Notes: a model not told the origin generated them from the sequence alone. A stretch of DNA of 64,000 nucleotides from DATAES01 sp963721305 (GCA_963721305.1 CAVRIR010000006.1:558001-622000), one strand, 5' to 3'; positions 14,905 through 23,590 are shown, numbered from the stretch's first letter. A program made the numbers and translations.

Positions 14905-15989
14905 GGACCGATGACCTCCGCCAGCGCGCCGAGCAGCAGCGTGACGTTGCGCGGACGCGCGGTGTGCCCCATGCACCCGATGCGCCAGACCTTGCCCGCG
15001 TACGCGCCCAGCCCACCGCCGATCTCGATGCCGTAGCGCTCGAGCAGAGCTCGGCGTACCGCAGCCTCGTCGGTGACGCTGTCGGGAATCCACGCGGTCG
15101 TCAGCTCGGGCAATCGGTGCCCGTCTTCGGCGAACAGTCGAAACCCGAGCTTCTCGAGGCCGTCCTGGAGCAGCCGGCCGCACTCGGCATGCCGGGCCCA
15201 GCTCGCCTCGAGGCCTTCGTCGAGCAGCGCGCCCAGACCCGCGTCGAGCGCCGCGACCATCGCGGTGGGCGCGGTGTGGTGATACGTGCGTCCCGATCCG
15301 CCGTCGAGCGCGTACTTGGCGATCAAGCGCAGGTCGAGGTACCAGCTCTGACTGCGCTCGACGAACCGATCGATGGCCCGCTGGTTCACTGTGAGCGGCG
15401 CGAGCCCCGGTGGCACGCCGAGGCACTTCTGCGTACCGCTGTACGCGATGTCGACGCCCCATCCGTCGATCTCGACAGGAATGCCGCCGAGCGATGTGAC
15501 GCAGTCCAGCAGCAACAACGCGTCGCCCTTACGATCGCCGATCGGCTCGACGTCGTTGCGCACGCCGGTGGAGGTCTCCGCATGAACGAGCGCAATGACC
15601 TTTGGCAAAGGGTGTGCATCGAGGAGCCGTTGAGGATCGATGGCCCGACCCCACTCCGCTTCGACCCGCACGACCTCGGCGCCGCAGCGAGCAGCGACGT
15701 CGCACATGCGCTCGCCGAAGACGCCGTTCACCCCGACCACGACGACATCGCCGGGTGCGACGACGTTGACGAAGGCCGCTTCCATACCGGCCGAGCCGGT
15801 GCCACTGATGGGCAGCGTCAACGGATTGGCAGTGCGGAACACCTGGCGCAGCCGGTCGCACGTCTCGTCCAAGATCGCGAGGAAGGCCGGATCAAGGTGG
15901 CCGAGCAACGGCATGGCGAACGCTTCGGCCACCTCGGGATACGGGTTGCTCGGCCCGGGACCCATGAGGACACGGTCTGGATGGGGCAC
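14901..15989 (-). CDS. Pyridoxal-phosphate alanine-glyoxylate/serine-glyoxylate-type aminotransferase
   Basis: 362 residues, class V aminotransferase. Signature start VLMGPGPSNPYPEV; substrate/PLP region TGSAGMEAAFVN; LVHAETSTGV; DCVTSLGGIPVEIDGWGVD; and the PLP lysine in SGTQKCLGVPPG. The C-terminal GCMGHTARPRNV is also typical. These enzymes move an amino group to glyoxylate from alanine or serine; the exact donor is not decidable from sequence alone. Translation is coupled to the GNAT gene downstream. Confidence 0.9.
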   Translation of the reverse strand: MPHPDRVLMGPGPSNPYPEVAEAFAMPLLGHLDPAFLAILDETCDRLRQVFRTANPLTLPISGTGSAGMEAAFVNVVAPGDVVVVGVNGVFGERMCDVAARCGAEVVRVEAEWGRAIDPQRLLDAHPLPKVIALVHAETSTGVRNDVEPIGDRKGDALLLLDCVTSLGGIPVEIDGWGVDIAYSGTQKCLGVPPGLAPLTVNQRAIDRFVERSQSWYLDLRLIAKYALDGGSGRTYHHTAPTAMVAALDAGLGALLDEGLEASWARHAECGRLLQDGLEKLGFRLFAEDGHRLPELTTAWIPDSVTDEAAVRRALLERYGIEIGGGLGAYAGKVWRIGCMGHTARPRNVTLLLGALAEVIGP

Positions 15990-15999
15990 CGGGCGAGCC

Positions 16000-16005
16000 T
16001 ATGTT
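16000..16005 (+). promoter_or_regulatory. TATGTT -10 hexamer
   Basis: TATGTT six bases before the ATG at 16012 of the lipoprotein gene, and just upstream of the divergent aminotransferase start. Leaderless arrangement. Confidence 0.45.
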
Positions 16006-16011
16006 GGACCG

Positions 16012-16473
16012 ATGCCGACCCGCGCCGCCTCCGTTGTCGCGCTCGTGTTCGCGGCGTGCACGCTGGTCGGTTGCTCGAACAACGACAAGCCCGCTGCTTC
16101 GAGCTCTTCGGCGAGCCCGGTGACGGCGTCGTCGAGCGCTTCCGAGTCATCGTCGACGACATCGACGACCGCGTCGAGCACGCCGCCGAGTCCCATCGTG
16201 CCCGCCGGCAGCGCCGCGGACGCCGCGGCGGCGCTCGTGAAGGCCTGGCGCAACAACGACCAGGCCGCGGCGCTCGCCATCGCCACGCCGGACGCCGTCC
16301 AAGCGGTCTTCAACGCCGGCAAGCCCGGGTCGGTCGAGAACCGCGGCTGCAACTCGCCTCCCGTCGGTCCGGTCCTCTGCGTCTACCGCACCGCCGCGGG
16401 CGAGCTCCAGATCCGTGTGCAGCCGCCCCCCGGCGGCTGGTACGTCGACCAGGCCATCGTCAGCCCCGCCTGA
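16012..16473 (+). CDS. Small Ser/Thr-rich lipoprotein, unknown function
   Basis: 153 residues. The signal peptide ends in a lipobox TLVGC at about residues 17-21, so lipid anchoring outside the membrane is expected. A Ser/Thr/Ala linker (about 28-65) follows. The small C-terminal domain (about 66-153) contains AAALVKAWRNNDQAAA, CNSPP and CVYRT, the two cysteines probably forming a disulfide. The helix-plus-sheet look resembles small periplasmic NTF2-like domains but no family is assigned. It is convergent with ppx, whose stop is 30 bases away. Confidence 0.75.
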   Translation: MPTRAASVVALVFAACTLVGCSNNDKPAASSSSASPVTASSSASESSSTTSTTASSTPPSPIVPAGSAADAAAALVKAWRNNDQAAALAIATPDAVQAVFNAGKPGSVENRGCNSPPVGPVLCVYRTAAGELQIRVQPPPGGWYVDQAIVSPA

Positions 16474-16503
16474 CCTCCCGAACCCGGGGTCAACAGTGCG
16501 GCG

Positions 16504-17424
16504 TCAGAGCAGCGAGTACAGCAGGCCGTCGAGGATGTCGGCTTCGGAGACGAGGCACTCGTCGAAGCCGAAGGATCGGAAGATGGCCACGAGGACGCAG
16601 CAGCCGCCGACGATCACGTCGGCGCGTGCCTCCTCGAGACCAGGGTTGGCGATGCGGGCCTCACGGGTTTCGGTGGCCAGGGTTCGGAACACGTCCTCCG
16701 CCGCGGCGCGCGTCAACCGAAAGTGATGGATGCGATCGCGGTCGTACTCGGCGAGCCCGATCTCGACGGCGGCCACGGTTGTGATCGTCCCCGCGACCCC
16801 GACGAAGGTCCGAGCGTCGGCTGCGGCAGGCAGCTCACGGCGAACGTCGTCAAGGTACGAGTCGACGAGCGAGAGCGCGATGCTCAGCTCTTCGGGCTGC
16901 GGAGGATCGTGGTGCAGCTGCTTCTCGGTGAGCCGAACACAACCGATGTCGACCGAGATGACATCCTCGGCGTCGTCCGTGCCGACGATGAACTCTGTCG
17001 ATCCGCCACCGATGTCGACCACGAGGAACGGCCCCTGCGACTTGTCGAGGTCCGCGGTCGCGCCGAGGAACGAAAGATGACCCTCCTCGGTACCTGAGAG
17101 CAGCTCAGGTCGAGCGCCGACGATGTCGTGCGCGGCGCTGAAGAAATCCTCGCGGTTGCTCGCGTCGCGCGCCGCGGACGTCGCCGCGATGCGAACGCGT
17201 TCGACGCCGAGGTCGTCCATCACACCGCGGAACTCCCGCAGAACGGTCAGCGTGCGCTCGATCGCATCCGCAGCGAGCTCACCCGTCGCATCGACCCCTT
17301 GACCGAGTCTCGTGATGCGCATGCGCCGATCGATCGTGGCGAACTGGCCATCGCGGTTCGGCTCGCCGACGAGCAGACGGATCGAGTTCGTCCCACAGTC
17401 GATGGACGCGAGGCGACCGGTCAC
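16504..17424 (-). CDS. ppx: Exopolyphosphatase / guanosine pentaphosphate phosphohydrolase
   Basis: 306 residues, the single-domain Ppx/GppA form usual in actinobacteria. ASDCGTNS-like phosphate loop at residues 6-13 (SIDCGTNSIRLLV), VVDIGGGSTEF for the second actin-like motif, and FVGVAGTITTVAA. It hydrolyses inorganic polyphosphate or pppGpp. The GTG at 17424 overlaps the stop of the DUF501 gene as GTGA, a pairing conserved across Actinomycetota. In most relatives enolase and ftsB come directly upstream of DUF501; here they lie 12.6 kb away. Confidence 0.92.
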   Translation of the reverse strand: MTGRLASIDCGTNSIRLLVGEPNRDGQFATIDRRMRITRLGQGVDATGELAADAIERTLTVLREFRGVMDDLGVERVRIAATSAARDASNREDFFSAAHDIVGARPELLSGTEEGHLSFLGATADLDKSQGPFLVVDIGGGSTEFIVGTDDAEDVISVDIGCVRLTEKQLHHDPPQPEELSIALSLVDSYLDDVRRELPAAADARTFVGVAGTITTVAAVEIGLAEYDRDRIHHFRLTRAAAEDVFRTLATETREARIANPGLEEARADVIVGGCCVLVAIFRSFGFDECLVSEADILDGLLYSLL

Positions 17425-17876
17425 CGGCTCGCTCCCGCGCGCACTCGCAGCTTCTCGTCGATCCACTGGCCGACAGGATCGTCTCCTCCCGCGAGGAACC
17501 ACGCGTAGTGCGCGTGCAGGCACTTGACCCCTTGGCGAGTGCCGCCCACTCCGCCGAACGGCCGCGGCCCCTCGTACCCCGTGGGCACGGCCGCATCGCG
17601 CTCCGCCGCGTAGCGCTCGTGCGCTGTCGCCAGGGCGGACGGATCGATCGCTCGTTCCGCTTCGCGCACGCCCCCGCCTGACTCGAGCTCGGCCACGAGC
17701 GTCCGTTCCGGCTCGCCCACGAGCCAGTACCGAGTCGGCATGGGCGTGCCGTCGTCGAGGATCGGTGGGTTGCGGATCACGACCGGCGATCCGTGCGGAT
17801 GGCGGACGACCACCTCGACCGCACTCCGAGGCACGCGACCGAGCAATGCGCTGACGGCCGCGTGATCGTCAGCCAC
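17421..17876 (-). CDS. DUF501 domain-containing protein
   Basis: 151 residues. The DUF501 signature RPFGGVGGTRQGVKCLHAHYA lies at about residues 104-124, preceded by VVIRNPPILDDGTPMPTRYWL. Function unknown; the family is nearly restricted to Actinomycetota and travels with ftsB and ppx. Here its ATG overlaps the stop of a VOC gene by eight bases, tying it to the Cox-type maturation operon upstream. Confidence 0.9.
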   Translation of the reverse strand: MADDHAAVSALLGRVPRSAVEVVVRHPHGSPVVIRNPPILDDGTPMPTRYWLVGEPERTLVAELESGGGVREAERAIDPSALATAHERYAAERDAAVPTGYEGPRPFGGVGGTRQGVKCLHAHYAWFLAGGDDPVGQWIDEKLRVRAGASR

Positions 17877-18228
17877 CGGCGCGTGCGATCAATTCGATGC
17901 GGTTGCCGGCCGGATCGCGGGTGAAGCCACGCGCACCGGTGCCGAAGACATCCTCCGCGGCCTGGAACTCTGCACCGGCGTCGGCGAGCCGGTCGCGCAC
18001 GGCTTGGAAGTCGTCGAGCACGAGCGCGAAGTGCGGTTGCGAGTTCGGCACGTCGTCGCGCTCGGACAGGTGGAGCTGCGTACCGTCGCCCATGTCGAGC
18101 CAGATGCCTTCCCGACCGTTGTCGGGACGAGGGATGCGCGAGAACCCGAGGACGTCGCAGTAGAACGCGCCGATCAACTCACTGCGGCCCCGCGGGACGT
18201 TGATGTTGACGTGGTGGATCGCGGGCAC
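17869..18228 (-). CDS. VOC family (glyoxalase/dioxygenase-like) protein
   Basis: 119 residues, a single VOC module. HHVNINVPRG with the first metal-type His, FYCDVLGFSRIPRP, LHLSERDD, PHFALVLDD and GFTRDPAGNRIELIA with the terminal Glu are all present. The fold binds a divalent metal in glyoxalases and extradiol dioxygenases; the substrate is unknown. It is separated from coxG by seven bases and overlaps DUF501, so it belongs to the same transcript. Confidence 0.87.
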   Translation of the reverse strand: MPAIHHVNINVPRGRSELIGAFYCDVLGFSRIPRPDNGREGIWLDMGDGTQLHLSERDDVPNSQPHFALVLDDFQAVRDRLADAGAEFQAAEDVFGTGARGFTRDPAGNRIELIARAGG

Positions 18229-18235
18229 GACGAAC

Positions 18236-18925
18236 TCACTTCCGGCGGCGGCGGATCAGGACACGCAACAACCAAGCGATGGCGACGACCGCGAGGATCG
18301 GCGCCACCCGCTTGACGATCGGTGCTCCCGCGGTGTCGATCAGATCGACGGGCTTCGCCTCCGGCGAGTCGATCGTGCGCACGCCCGGCGAATCGGCCGC
18401 GGGCGACGTTGCTGCGGGCGCGCTCACGTCCGCGCTGCCTTCGGGCACGCCGATGGCCTGGCGCTCCTCTTCGGACGAGTCGTCGGCGAGCACTGTCGAC
18501 TCGAGGCACTCGACGAACTGTCCGAGCAGCTTGTTGCTGACGTCGGCCATCACCCCACGACCGAACTGCGCGACCTTCCCCGTGACAGTCAGTTCGGTCT
18601 GCACGGTCACATGCGTTCCCTCGCCGTCCGGCACCAGCGTCGCGGTGATCGTCGCGCTCGCGTTGCCCTGACCGCGCGTGTCGCGTCCCTGTGCCTTGAG
18701 GACCGCGCGGTGGTTGTCCTCGTCGAGCTCGACGAACGACGCCGCGCCCTTGTACTGCGCGGTGATCGGCCCGACCTTGACCTTGACGACACCTCGGTAC
18801 TCGTCGCCTTCGATCTCCTGCAGCTGCGCGCCCGGCATGCACGGCGCGATGCGCTCGACGTCGGTGAGCACCGACCACGCGGTGGATGGAGGAACAGCCA
18901 CACGGAAATCGTTGGTCAGCTCCAT
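18236..18925 (-). CDS. coxG: CoxG-like SRPBCC protein with C-terminal membrane anchor
   Basis: 229 residues from the ATG at 18925. Residues 1-150 form the CoxG START-like domain: ELTNDFRVAVPPSTAW, CMPGAQLQEIEGDEYRG, VKVGPITAQYKG, FGRGVMADVSNKLL. A Ser/Ala/Asp linker follows, then a single C-terminal transmembrane helix (APILAVVAIAWLLRVLI) with a basic tail RRRRK. In carboxidotrophs CoxG helps hold carbon monoxide dehydrogenase at the membrane. The gene overlaps the mobA-like gene by ten bases. Confidence 0.88.
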   Translation of the reverse strand: MELTNDFRVAVPPSTAWSVLTDVERIAPCMPGAQLQEIEGDEYRGVVKVKVGPITAQYKGAASFVELDEDNHRAVLKAQGRDTRGQGNASATITATLVPDGEGTHVTVQTELTVTGKVAQFGRGVMADVSNKLLGQFVECLESTVLADDSSEEERQAIGVPEGSADVSAPAATSPAADSPGVRTIDSPEAKPVDLIDTAGAPIVKRVAPILAVVAIAWLLRVLIRRRRK

Positions 18926-19470
18926 TGCTCGAGGTCCTCCAGGCTGTCGATGTCGATCGGTTCGCCGACGCACGGTACTTCGGTGACAAGAAAAGGACGC
19001 TCGCGCATGAGCGCTCTCGCCCCTTCGTCTCCGGTCGTGGGCAGCAACGGCCAGACTTCGTCCGCCAGACGGACGGGTGGGCGGCGTTGCCCGTCGAACA
19101 CCGCGGTCGCGATCGGAGACTCGGCGGCGGTGCTGACGGCGCGCCAGGCGGCGGAAGGAACCAGCGGCTGGTCACCCAACCCGATCACGACTGCGTCGTG
19201 CCCTGCCTCACCGGCAGCCTGGATGGCAGCCTGCAACGAGGTGGCCTGGCCTTCGGCCCAGTGCGGGTTGAAGACCGCCGTTGCGCCCGAGGGCAGTTCG
19301 AACGGGACCGCGCCCTGCACCACGTAGGTCGCCGACAGCGACGCGTCGAGCGCGGCCGAGATGGCCCACTGCACCAGCGGCTTTCCCCGGAACGGCGCGA
19401 GCAGCTTGTGGGTCGGATGCCGGAAACGAGACCCGGAGCCGGCGGCGAGCACGACCGCGGCGACGGTCAA
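18916..19470 (-). CDS. MobA-like NTP transferase (molybdenum cofactor nucleotidyltransferase type)
   Basis: 184 residues from the TTG at 19470, chosen because it overlaps the xdhC stop as TTGA and begins exactly at the conserved core. VVLAAGSGSRF is the nucleotide-binding loop (residues 5-15), followed by HKLLAPFRGKPLVQW, ATSLQAAI and VIGLGDQPLVP, as in MocA/CoxI-type cytidylyl or guanylyl transferases. Such enzymes finish the molybdopterin dinucleotide cofactor of the xanthine oxidase family. Its placement between xdhC and coxG supports that role. Confidence 0.87.
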   Translation of the reverse strand: MTVAAVVLAAGSGSRFRHPTHKLLAPFRGKPLVQWAISAALDASLSATYVVQGAVPFELPSGATAVFNPHWAEGQATSLQAAIQAAGEAGHDAVVIGLGDQPLVPSAAWRAVSTAAESPIATAVFDGQRRPPVRLADEVWPLLPTTGDEGARALMRERPFLVTEVPCVGEPIDIDSLEDLEQWS

Positions 19471-20249
19471 TGGATGGGTCCGGCGGCGTCGCGCAACGAG
19501 GCGACGACCCCGGCGCGGCCGGTGCGCATCGCGATGATCTCCGCGCAGATCGAGATCGCCGCCTCCTCGGGCGTACGCGCACCGATGTCGAGCCCGATCG
19601 GCGCCATGACGCGAGCCAGTGCCGCTTCGTCGACGCCTTCGGACCGCAGCCGTTCGACGCGATCCGCGTGCGTGCGCCGCGATCCCATCGCGCCGAGATA
19701 ACCCACGTTCGTCCGCAGCGCGGCCATGACCGCTGGGACGTCGAACTTCGCGTCGTGCGTCAGGACACACACGGCATCACGCGGACCGAGCGTCGGGCCT
19801 ACGACGGCGAGATGGCGGTCGGGCCAGTCGACCACGACCTCGTCGGCCATCGGGAACCGCTTCCGCGTGGCGAAGACTTCGCGCGCGTCGCACACGGTGA
19901 TGTGGTAGCCGAGCACCTTCGCCACCCGCGCAAGTGCAGCGGTGAAGTCGACCGCTCCGAAGATGACCATGCGCGGCGGCGGTGCGAACGACTCGACGAA
20001 CACCGCTACGGCGCGCTCGCGCGCCTGGCCGTGCTCGCCATAGTGACGGACGCCGGTGATGCCGGCGGCGAGCTCGCCCAAGGCATCGCGGACGACCACG
20101 CGGTCGAGATCGGCGTCACCCAACGTCCCGAGCGACGAGCCATCCGGCTCGGCGAGGAGCTTCGATCCTCTGTGAGGACCTTCGATGACCGTTGCGAGCG
20201 CGACGGGCTCACCGTTGCGCAGCGCCTCTGCGAGTCGCTCGTAGATCAT
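19467..20249 (-). CDS. xdhC: XdhC/CoxI family protein
   Basis: 260 residues. The N-terminal XdhC/CoxI domain (YERLAEALRNGEPVALATVI, then DGSSLGTLGD) is followed by a Rossmann C-terminal domain (MVIFGAVDFTAALA, VCDAREVFATRKRFP, VCVLTHDAKFDVP, YLGAMGSRRTHADR). XdhC binds molybdenum cofactor and delivers it to xanthine dehydrogenase-type enzymes. The ATG overlaps the coxE stop (ATGA) and the stop overlaps the mobA-like TTG. Confidence 0.9.
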   Translation of the reverse strand: MIYERLAEALRNGEPVALATVIEGPHRGSKLLAEPDGSSLGTLGDADLDRVVVRDALGELAAGITGVRHYGEHGQARERAVAVFVESFAPPPRMVIFGAVDFTAALARVAKVLGYHITVCDAREVFATRKRFPMADEVVVDWPDRHLAVVGPTLGPRDAVCVLTHDAKFDVPAVMAALRTNVGYLGAMGSRRTHADRVERLRSEGVDEAALARVMAPIGLDIGARTPEEAAISICAEIIAMRTGRAGVVASLRDAAGPIH

Positions 20250-21389
20250 GCCTTGCCGACCACCGCAGCGAGCTCTTCGAGCGCGGCGACAGAGTGGCCT
20301 TCGACGAAGTCGTCCACGAACGGGAGTGCGGCCGCCATACCGCGCGCGAGCGGTGCGTAGCCTTCGGACGCCTTCAGCGGATTGACCCACACGATGCGAC
20401 GCGCCACCCGCCGTAAGCGGGCCATCTGCTCGGCGAGCGCCGAGGGATCGCCGCGGTCCCAACCGTCGCTGAGGATGACGACAACGGCACCGCGGGCCAG
20501 CCCTCGGATCCCCCACCGATCGTTGAACACACGCAGACCGTCACCGAGACGGGTGCCACCGGACCAGTCGATGGTCTCGGCCGCGGCGGCGGCGATCGCC
20601 TCGTCCGGATCGCGCGAGCTCAGCGCTCGAGTTAGGCGCGTGAGGCGCGTCCCCAGCGCGAACACCTCCACGCGGCTGCGTCGCGGCCCGGCGACCGCGG
20701 CGTGGGCGAAGCGGATCAACGCGCGCGCATACGGGTCCATCGAGCCGCTCACGTCGAGCAGCAGCACGAGGTTGCGCGGGCGTTCGCTCGGTCCGCGGCG
20801 GGTGGGCACGACGACCTCGCCGCCGGCACGCACCGACCGGCGCACGGTGGAGCGCACGTCCGGGCGCGAGCCGGGACGATGCCGGTGCCGGATCGGGCGC
20901 AGCCGGCGTGAACGCCGCAACGCGCCCGCCAACTGGAGGTCGCTCATCATCCGCCGCGTCTCGTCGAGCTCGGCGTCCGAGCACAGCGCGAAGTCCTTGT
21001 GTCGTAGCACCTCGACCGGGCTGGCGCGCACGACGAGCGTGTCGCGTGCGGGTCGATCGTCGTCGGGTGTGCTCTCTTCGGCTTCCGCGCCGTCGTCCGC
21101 GTCATCGACGAGGAGGTCCAGGGTCAGCGTCTCGACGATGGCGGGGCCGTCCAGGGTGATGCCATCCCAGAACCGAGCGAACGCGCGGTCGTACTGGGCG
21201 ACCTCCTCGTGGCGGCGGACGAGCGTCGTGCGTCCGGCCCAGTAGACCTGTGTGCGCGACGACGATGTCGAGGTGCGCGAGCGCGTTCACGTAGATCAGC
21301 GTCGAGCCGAGCGGTACGTCGATGCCTTCGGAACGGACCACCCGGACGAACGCGACCGCGAGCGTCTCGGGCTCGGGCTCAAGCGCCAC
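20246..21389 (-). CDS. coxE: CoxE-like VWA protein, interrupted by a frameshift near 21250
   Basis: Two frames together make one CoxE. The first, from the ATG at 21389, gives AVAFVRVVRSEGIDVPLGST and NALAHLDIVVAHT. The second continues with VYWAGRTTLVRRHEEV, VVRASPVEVLRHKDFA and the VWA core LLLDVSGSMDPY (MIDAS DxSxS), then ending in LPFVDDFVEGHS. The span is one base over a multiple of three. The junction lies in a CACACA tract where loss of one CA dinucleotide, or gain of one base, would explain it. With MoxR, CoxE takes part in maturing the copper-molybdenum CO dehydrogenase. The frame from 21031 alone would lack the N-terminal third. Confidence 0.83.
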
Positions 21390-22296
21390 GCCGCGCCTCC
21401 GCCGCGAGCGCGCCGATGCCTTCGCGACGCACCCGCTCTTGGTCCTCGCGGTACTTCAGGACCGTTCCCAACGTGGCGGCGAACGCCGTCTCGTCGAGCT
21501 CGTCATGCCCGAGCGTCGCGAGCGCTTCGGCCCAGTCGATTGTCTCGGCGACGCCGGGAGGCTTGTAGAGGCCGAGCTCTCGTACCGCGGCAACCGCGGC
21601 CGCCACTTGACGGGCCAACAACTCACTCGCGTCAGGCGCGCGAAGCCGCACGATCGCCACTTCACGGTCGAAGTCGGGATGCTCGACCCAGTGGTAGAGA
21701 CAGCGGCGCTTGAGCGCGTCGTGCACATCTCGCGTTCGGTTCGACGTGATGATGACGATCGGCGGATGTTCCGCTCGGAATGTGCCCAGCTCGGGGACGG
21801 TGACGGCGTAGTCGGCGAGGATCTCGAGCAGGAAGGCCTCGAACTCGTCGTCGGCGCGGTCGACCTCGTCGATCAGCAGGACCGGGGCAGGACGGTCGCC
21901 ACCGGCGTCGGAGATGGCGCGCAACAGCGGCCGGCGGACGAGGAACCGCTCGGAGTACAGCTCGTCCTCGATCGCAGTTGCGTCATCGCTCTCGCTCGCC
22001 AGCCGGTGCGTCGCTTCGAGCGTGCGTACGTGCAGCAATTGGCGGGCGTAGTCCCATTCGTAGACAGCCTGGGCGACATCGATGCCCTCGTAACACTGCA
22101 GCCGAACGAGCTCGCCGCCGGTCCATGCCGCGAGCACGTTCGCGACCTCGGTCTTGCCGACACCGGCCTCACCCTCGAGGAGCAGCGGGCGATGGAGCCG
22201 CAGCGCGAGAAAGACCGCTGTCGCGAGTCCTTCATCAGCGAGGTAGTCGTGCGCGGCGAGCCCGGCGCGTACATCGTCGACAGAGTCGATTGGCAT
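21379..22296 (-). CDS. MoxR-family AAA ATPase (CoxD-like)
   Basis: 305 residues. Walker A GEAGVGKTEVAN (about 43-54), Walker B VLLIDEVDRAD, sensor TSNRTRDVHDALKRRC with arginine finger, and a C-terminal lid. MoxR ATPases act as chaperones with VWA partners; next to coxE it is the CoxD equivalent. It is the first gene of an eight-gene minus operon ending in ppx, and overlaps coxE by 11 bases. TACGCT lies seven bases before the ATG, so leaderless transcription is likely. Confidence 0.9.
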   Translation of the reverse strand: MPIDSVDDVRAGLAAHDYLADEGLATAVFLALRLHRPLLLEGEAGVGKTEVANVLAAWTGGELVRLQCYEGIDVAQAVYEWDYARQLLHVRTLEATHRLASESDDATAIEDELYSERFLVRRPLLRAISDAGGDRPAPVLLIDEVDRADDEFEAFLLEILADYAVTVPELGTFRAEHPPIVIITSNRTRDVHDALKRRCLYHWVEHPDFDREVAIVRLRAPDASELLARQVAAAVAAVRELGLYKPPGVAETIDWAEALATLGHDELDETAFAATLGTVLKYREDQERVRREGIGALAAEARRGA

Positions 22297-22303
22297 CGTC
22301 GCC

Positions 22304-22313
22304 AGCGTAGAGT
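22304..22313. promoter_or_regulatory. Overlapping divergent -10 hexamers
   Basis: TAGAGT (22308-22313, plus) lies eight bases before the SDR GTG. TACGCT (22309-22304, minus) lies seven bases before the moxR ATG. The hexamers share two bases, so the polymerases should exclude each other and the two units may be reciprocally controlled. Confidence 0.5.
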
Positions 22314-22321
22314 CGCTCGCG

Positions 22322-23068
22322 GTGGATCTCGGCATTGCAGGACGCACCGCGGCCGTGGCCGCGTCATCAGCAGGTCTCGGCCTCTGGTCCGCGAACGCGC
22401 TGGCCGAAGAGGGTGTTCGAGTTGCCGTCTGCGGGCGAGACCGCGGCCGCATCGACGACGCCGTCAGCCGCATCGGCCATGACGCCGTCGGACTCGTGGC
22501 GGATGTCGGCGGCGCGACGGGCGCGACGGGCTTCATCCACGCGGCGACCGATGCGCTCGGCCATCTCGACATCGTCGTCACGAACGCGGGCGGGCCGCCG
22601 CCGGGCACCTTCGCGTCGACAGACCTGGACGCGTACGGGCCGGCGCTCGCGCTCAACCTGTTGTCGGTCGTCGCGATGTGCAAGGCCGCGATCCCGTCGA
22701 TGCAGGAGCGCAAGTGGGGCCGCGTCGTGGCGATCACGTCGATCTCCGTGCGCCAGCCGATCGACGGCCTCATCCTTTCCAACACCGCGCGTACCGGCGC
22801 CACCGGCTTCCTCAAGACGGTCGCCCGTGAGGTCGCGAGCGATGGCGTCACGGTCAACTCGGTGCAACCCGCGCTGCACGCCACCGATCGGCTGAAGTCG
22901 CTCTACGGCGGCGACACCGAGTCCGCCGCACGCGGGATCCCGGCAGGGTTCGTCGGCCGTCCGCAGGACTTCGGCGCGATCGTCGCGTTCATCTGTTCCG
23001 AACAGGCGAAGTACCTGACGGGCGCGGCGATCAACGTCGACGGCGGTACGTATCTCGCGTTGCAGTGA
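22322..23068 (+). CDS. SDR family oxidoreductase with altered active site
   Basis: 248 residues. The TGxxxGxG-like loop is altered to ASSAGLGL (about residues 14-21). VTNAGGPPPG is the NAG motif, and DGGTYLALQ is the usual C-terminal end. At the catalytic place, where YxxxK is expected, the sequence reads SNTARTGATGFLK: Tyr is replaced by Asn and the following Lys is displaced. This is known in a subfamily annotated as 3-oxoacyl-ACP reductase-like, whose activity is uncertain. The GTG start is supported by TAGAGT eight bases upstream. Confidence 0.8.
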   Translation: MDLGIAGRTAAVAASSAGLGLWSANALAEEGVRVAVCGRDRGRIDDAVSRIGHDAVGLVADVGGATGATGFIHAATDALGHLDIVVTNAGGPPPGTFASTDLDAYGPALALNLLSVVAMCKAAIPSMQERKWGRVVAITSISVRQPIDGLILSNTARTGATGFLKTVAREVASDGVTVNSVQPALHATDRLKSLYGGDTESAARGIPAGFVGRPQDFGAIVAFICSEQAKYLTGAAINVDGGTYLALQ

Positions 23069-23096
23069 TCGAGCGCATCCGCACGCGAGCGCACGC

Positions 23097-23561
23097 TCAG
23101 CGGACGATGTGGGCGCGGAACTGGCGGGCACCTGTGTCGAGCACCCAGTCGTGCCCGAACTGTGCGAGGGGGTGCGCCCAGCGGGCGACCTTCTTCAGCA
23201 CGCCATCGACCGGAGCGAGGTGTGACACCAGTCGAGCATGACAAGCGTCGCCGTCCGGCTCGGGCTCGATCTCGAGCCGAGCGCTGCCTTCGATCTCGCC
23301 CGTGATGCTCGCGACCGCCAGCCGTCCGGGCACGACACGGTCGATGGACACGGTGAAGCGCAACGTGTACGGCAACGGTGGCTGCACGGTGCACTTCCAC
23401 GTGTCACCCTCGATCAGTCCGTTCGCTTCGAGTCGCCGCAACCACGGCCACCAGTTCCGGTAGTCCTCGGTCGCCTCGATCGCGGTCCACAACGTGTCGC
23501 TGTCGATCTCGAAGCGGTACCGCCGATCGGACCGCACGTGCACCCCACAAGGTTGCTTCAT
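23097..23561 (-). CDS. SRPBCC (START-like) family protein
   Basis: 154 residues. The pattern DRRYRFEIDSDTLWTAIE, NWWPWLRRLEANGLIEGD, LPYTLRFTVSID and ARLVSHLAPVDGVLKKVARW matches the polyketide-cyclase/dehydrase-like SRPBCC group, which binds hydrophobic ligands in a deep cavity. No enzymatic residues can be assigned. It is divergent from the maleylpyruvate isomerase gene at 23591 with 29 bases between them, so the promoters must overlap. Confidence 0.8.
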   Translation of the reverse strand: MKQPCGVHVRSDRRYRFEIDSDTLWTAIEATEDYRNWWPWLRRLEANGLIEGDTWKCTVQPPLPYTLRFTVSIDRVVPGRLAVASITGEIEGSARLEIEPEPDGDACHARLVSHLAPVDGVLKKVARWAHPLAQFGHDWVLDTGARQFRAHIVR

Positions 23562-23577
23562 TCGGGGCCGCCGCCGC

Positions 23578-23583
23578 TACGGT
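23578..23583 (+). promoter_or_regulatory. TACGGT -10 hexamer
   Basis: TACGGT seven bases before the GTG at 23591, within the 29-base divergent gap. Supports the GTG over the later ATG. Confidence 0.45.
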
Positions 23584-23590
23584 CGCCGAC

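Noticed and set aside
13819..15462. 547-codon minus-strand frame as one large protein
   Set aside because: It joins antisense of the aminotransferase, the GNAT gene and antisense of the hydratase; only the middle is conserved.
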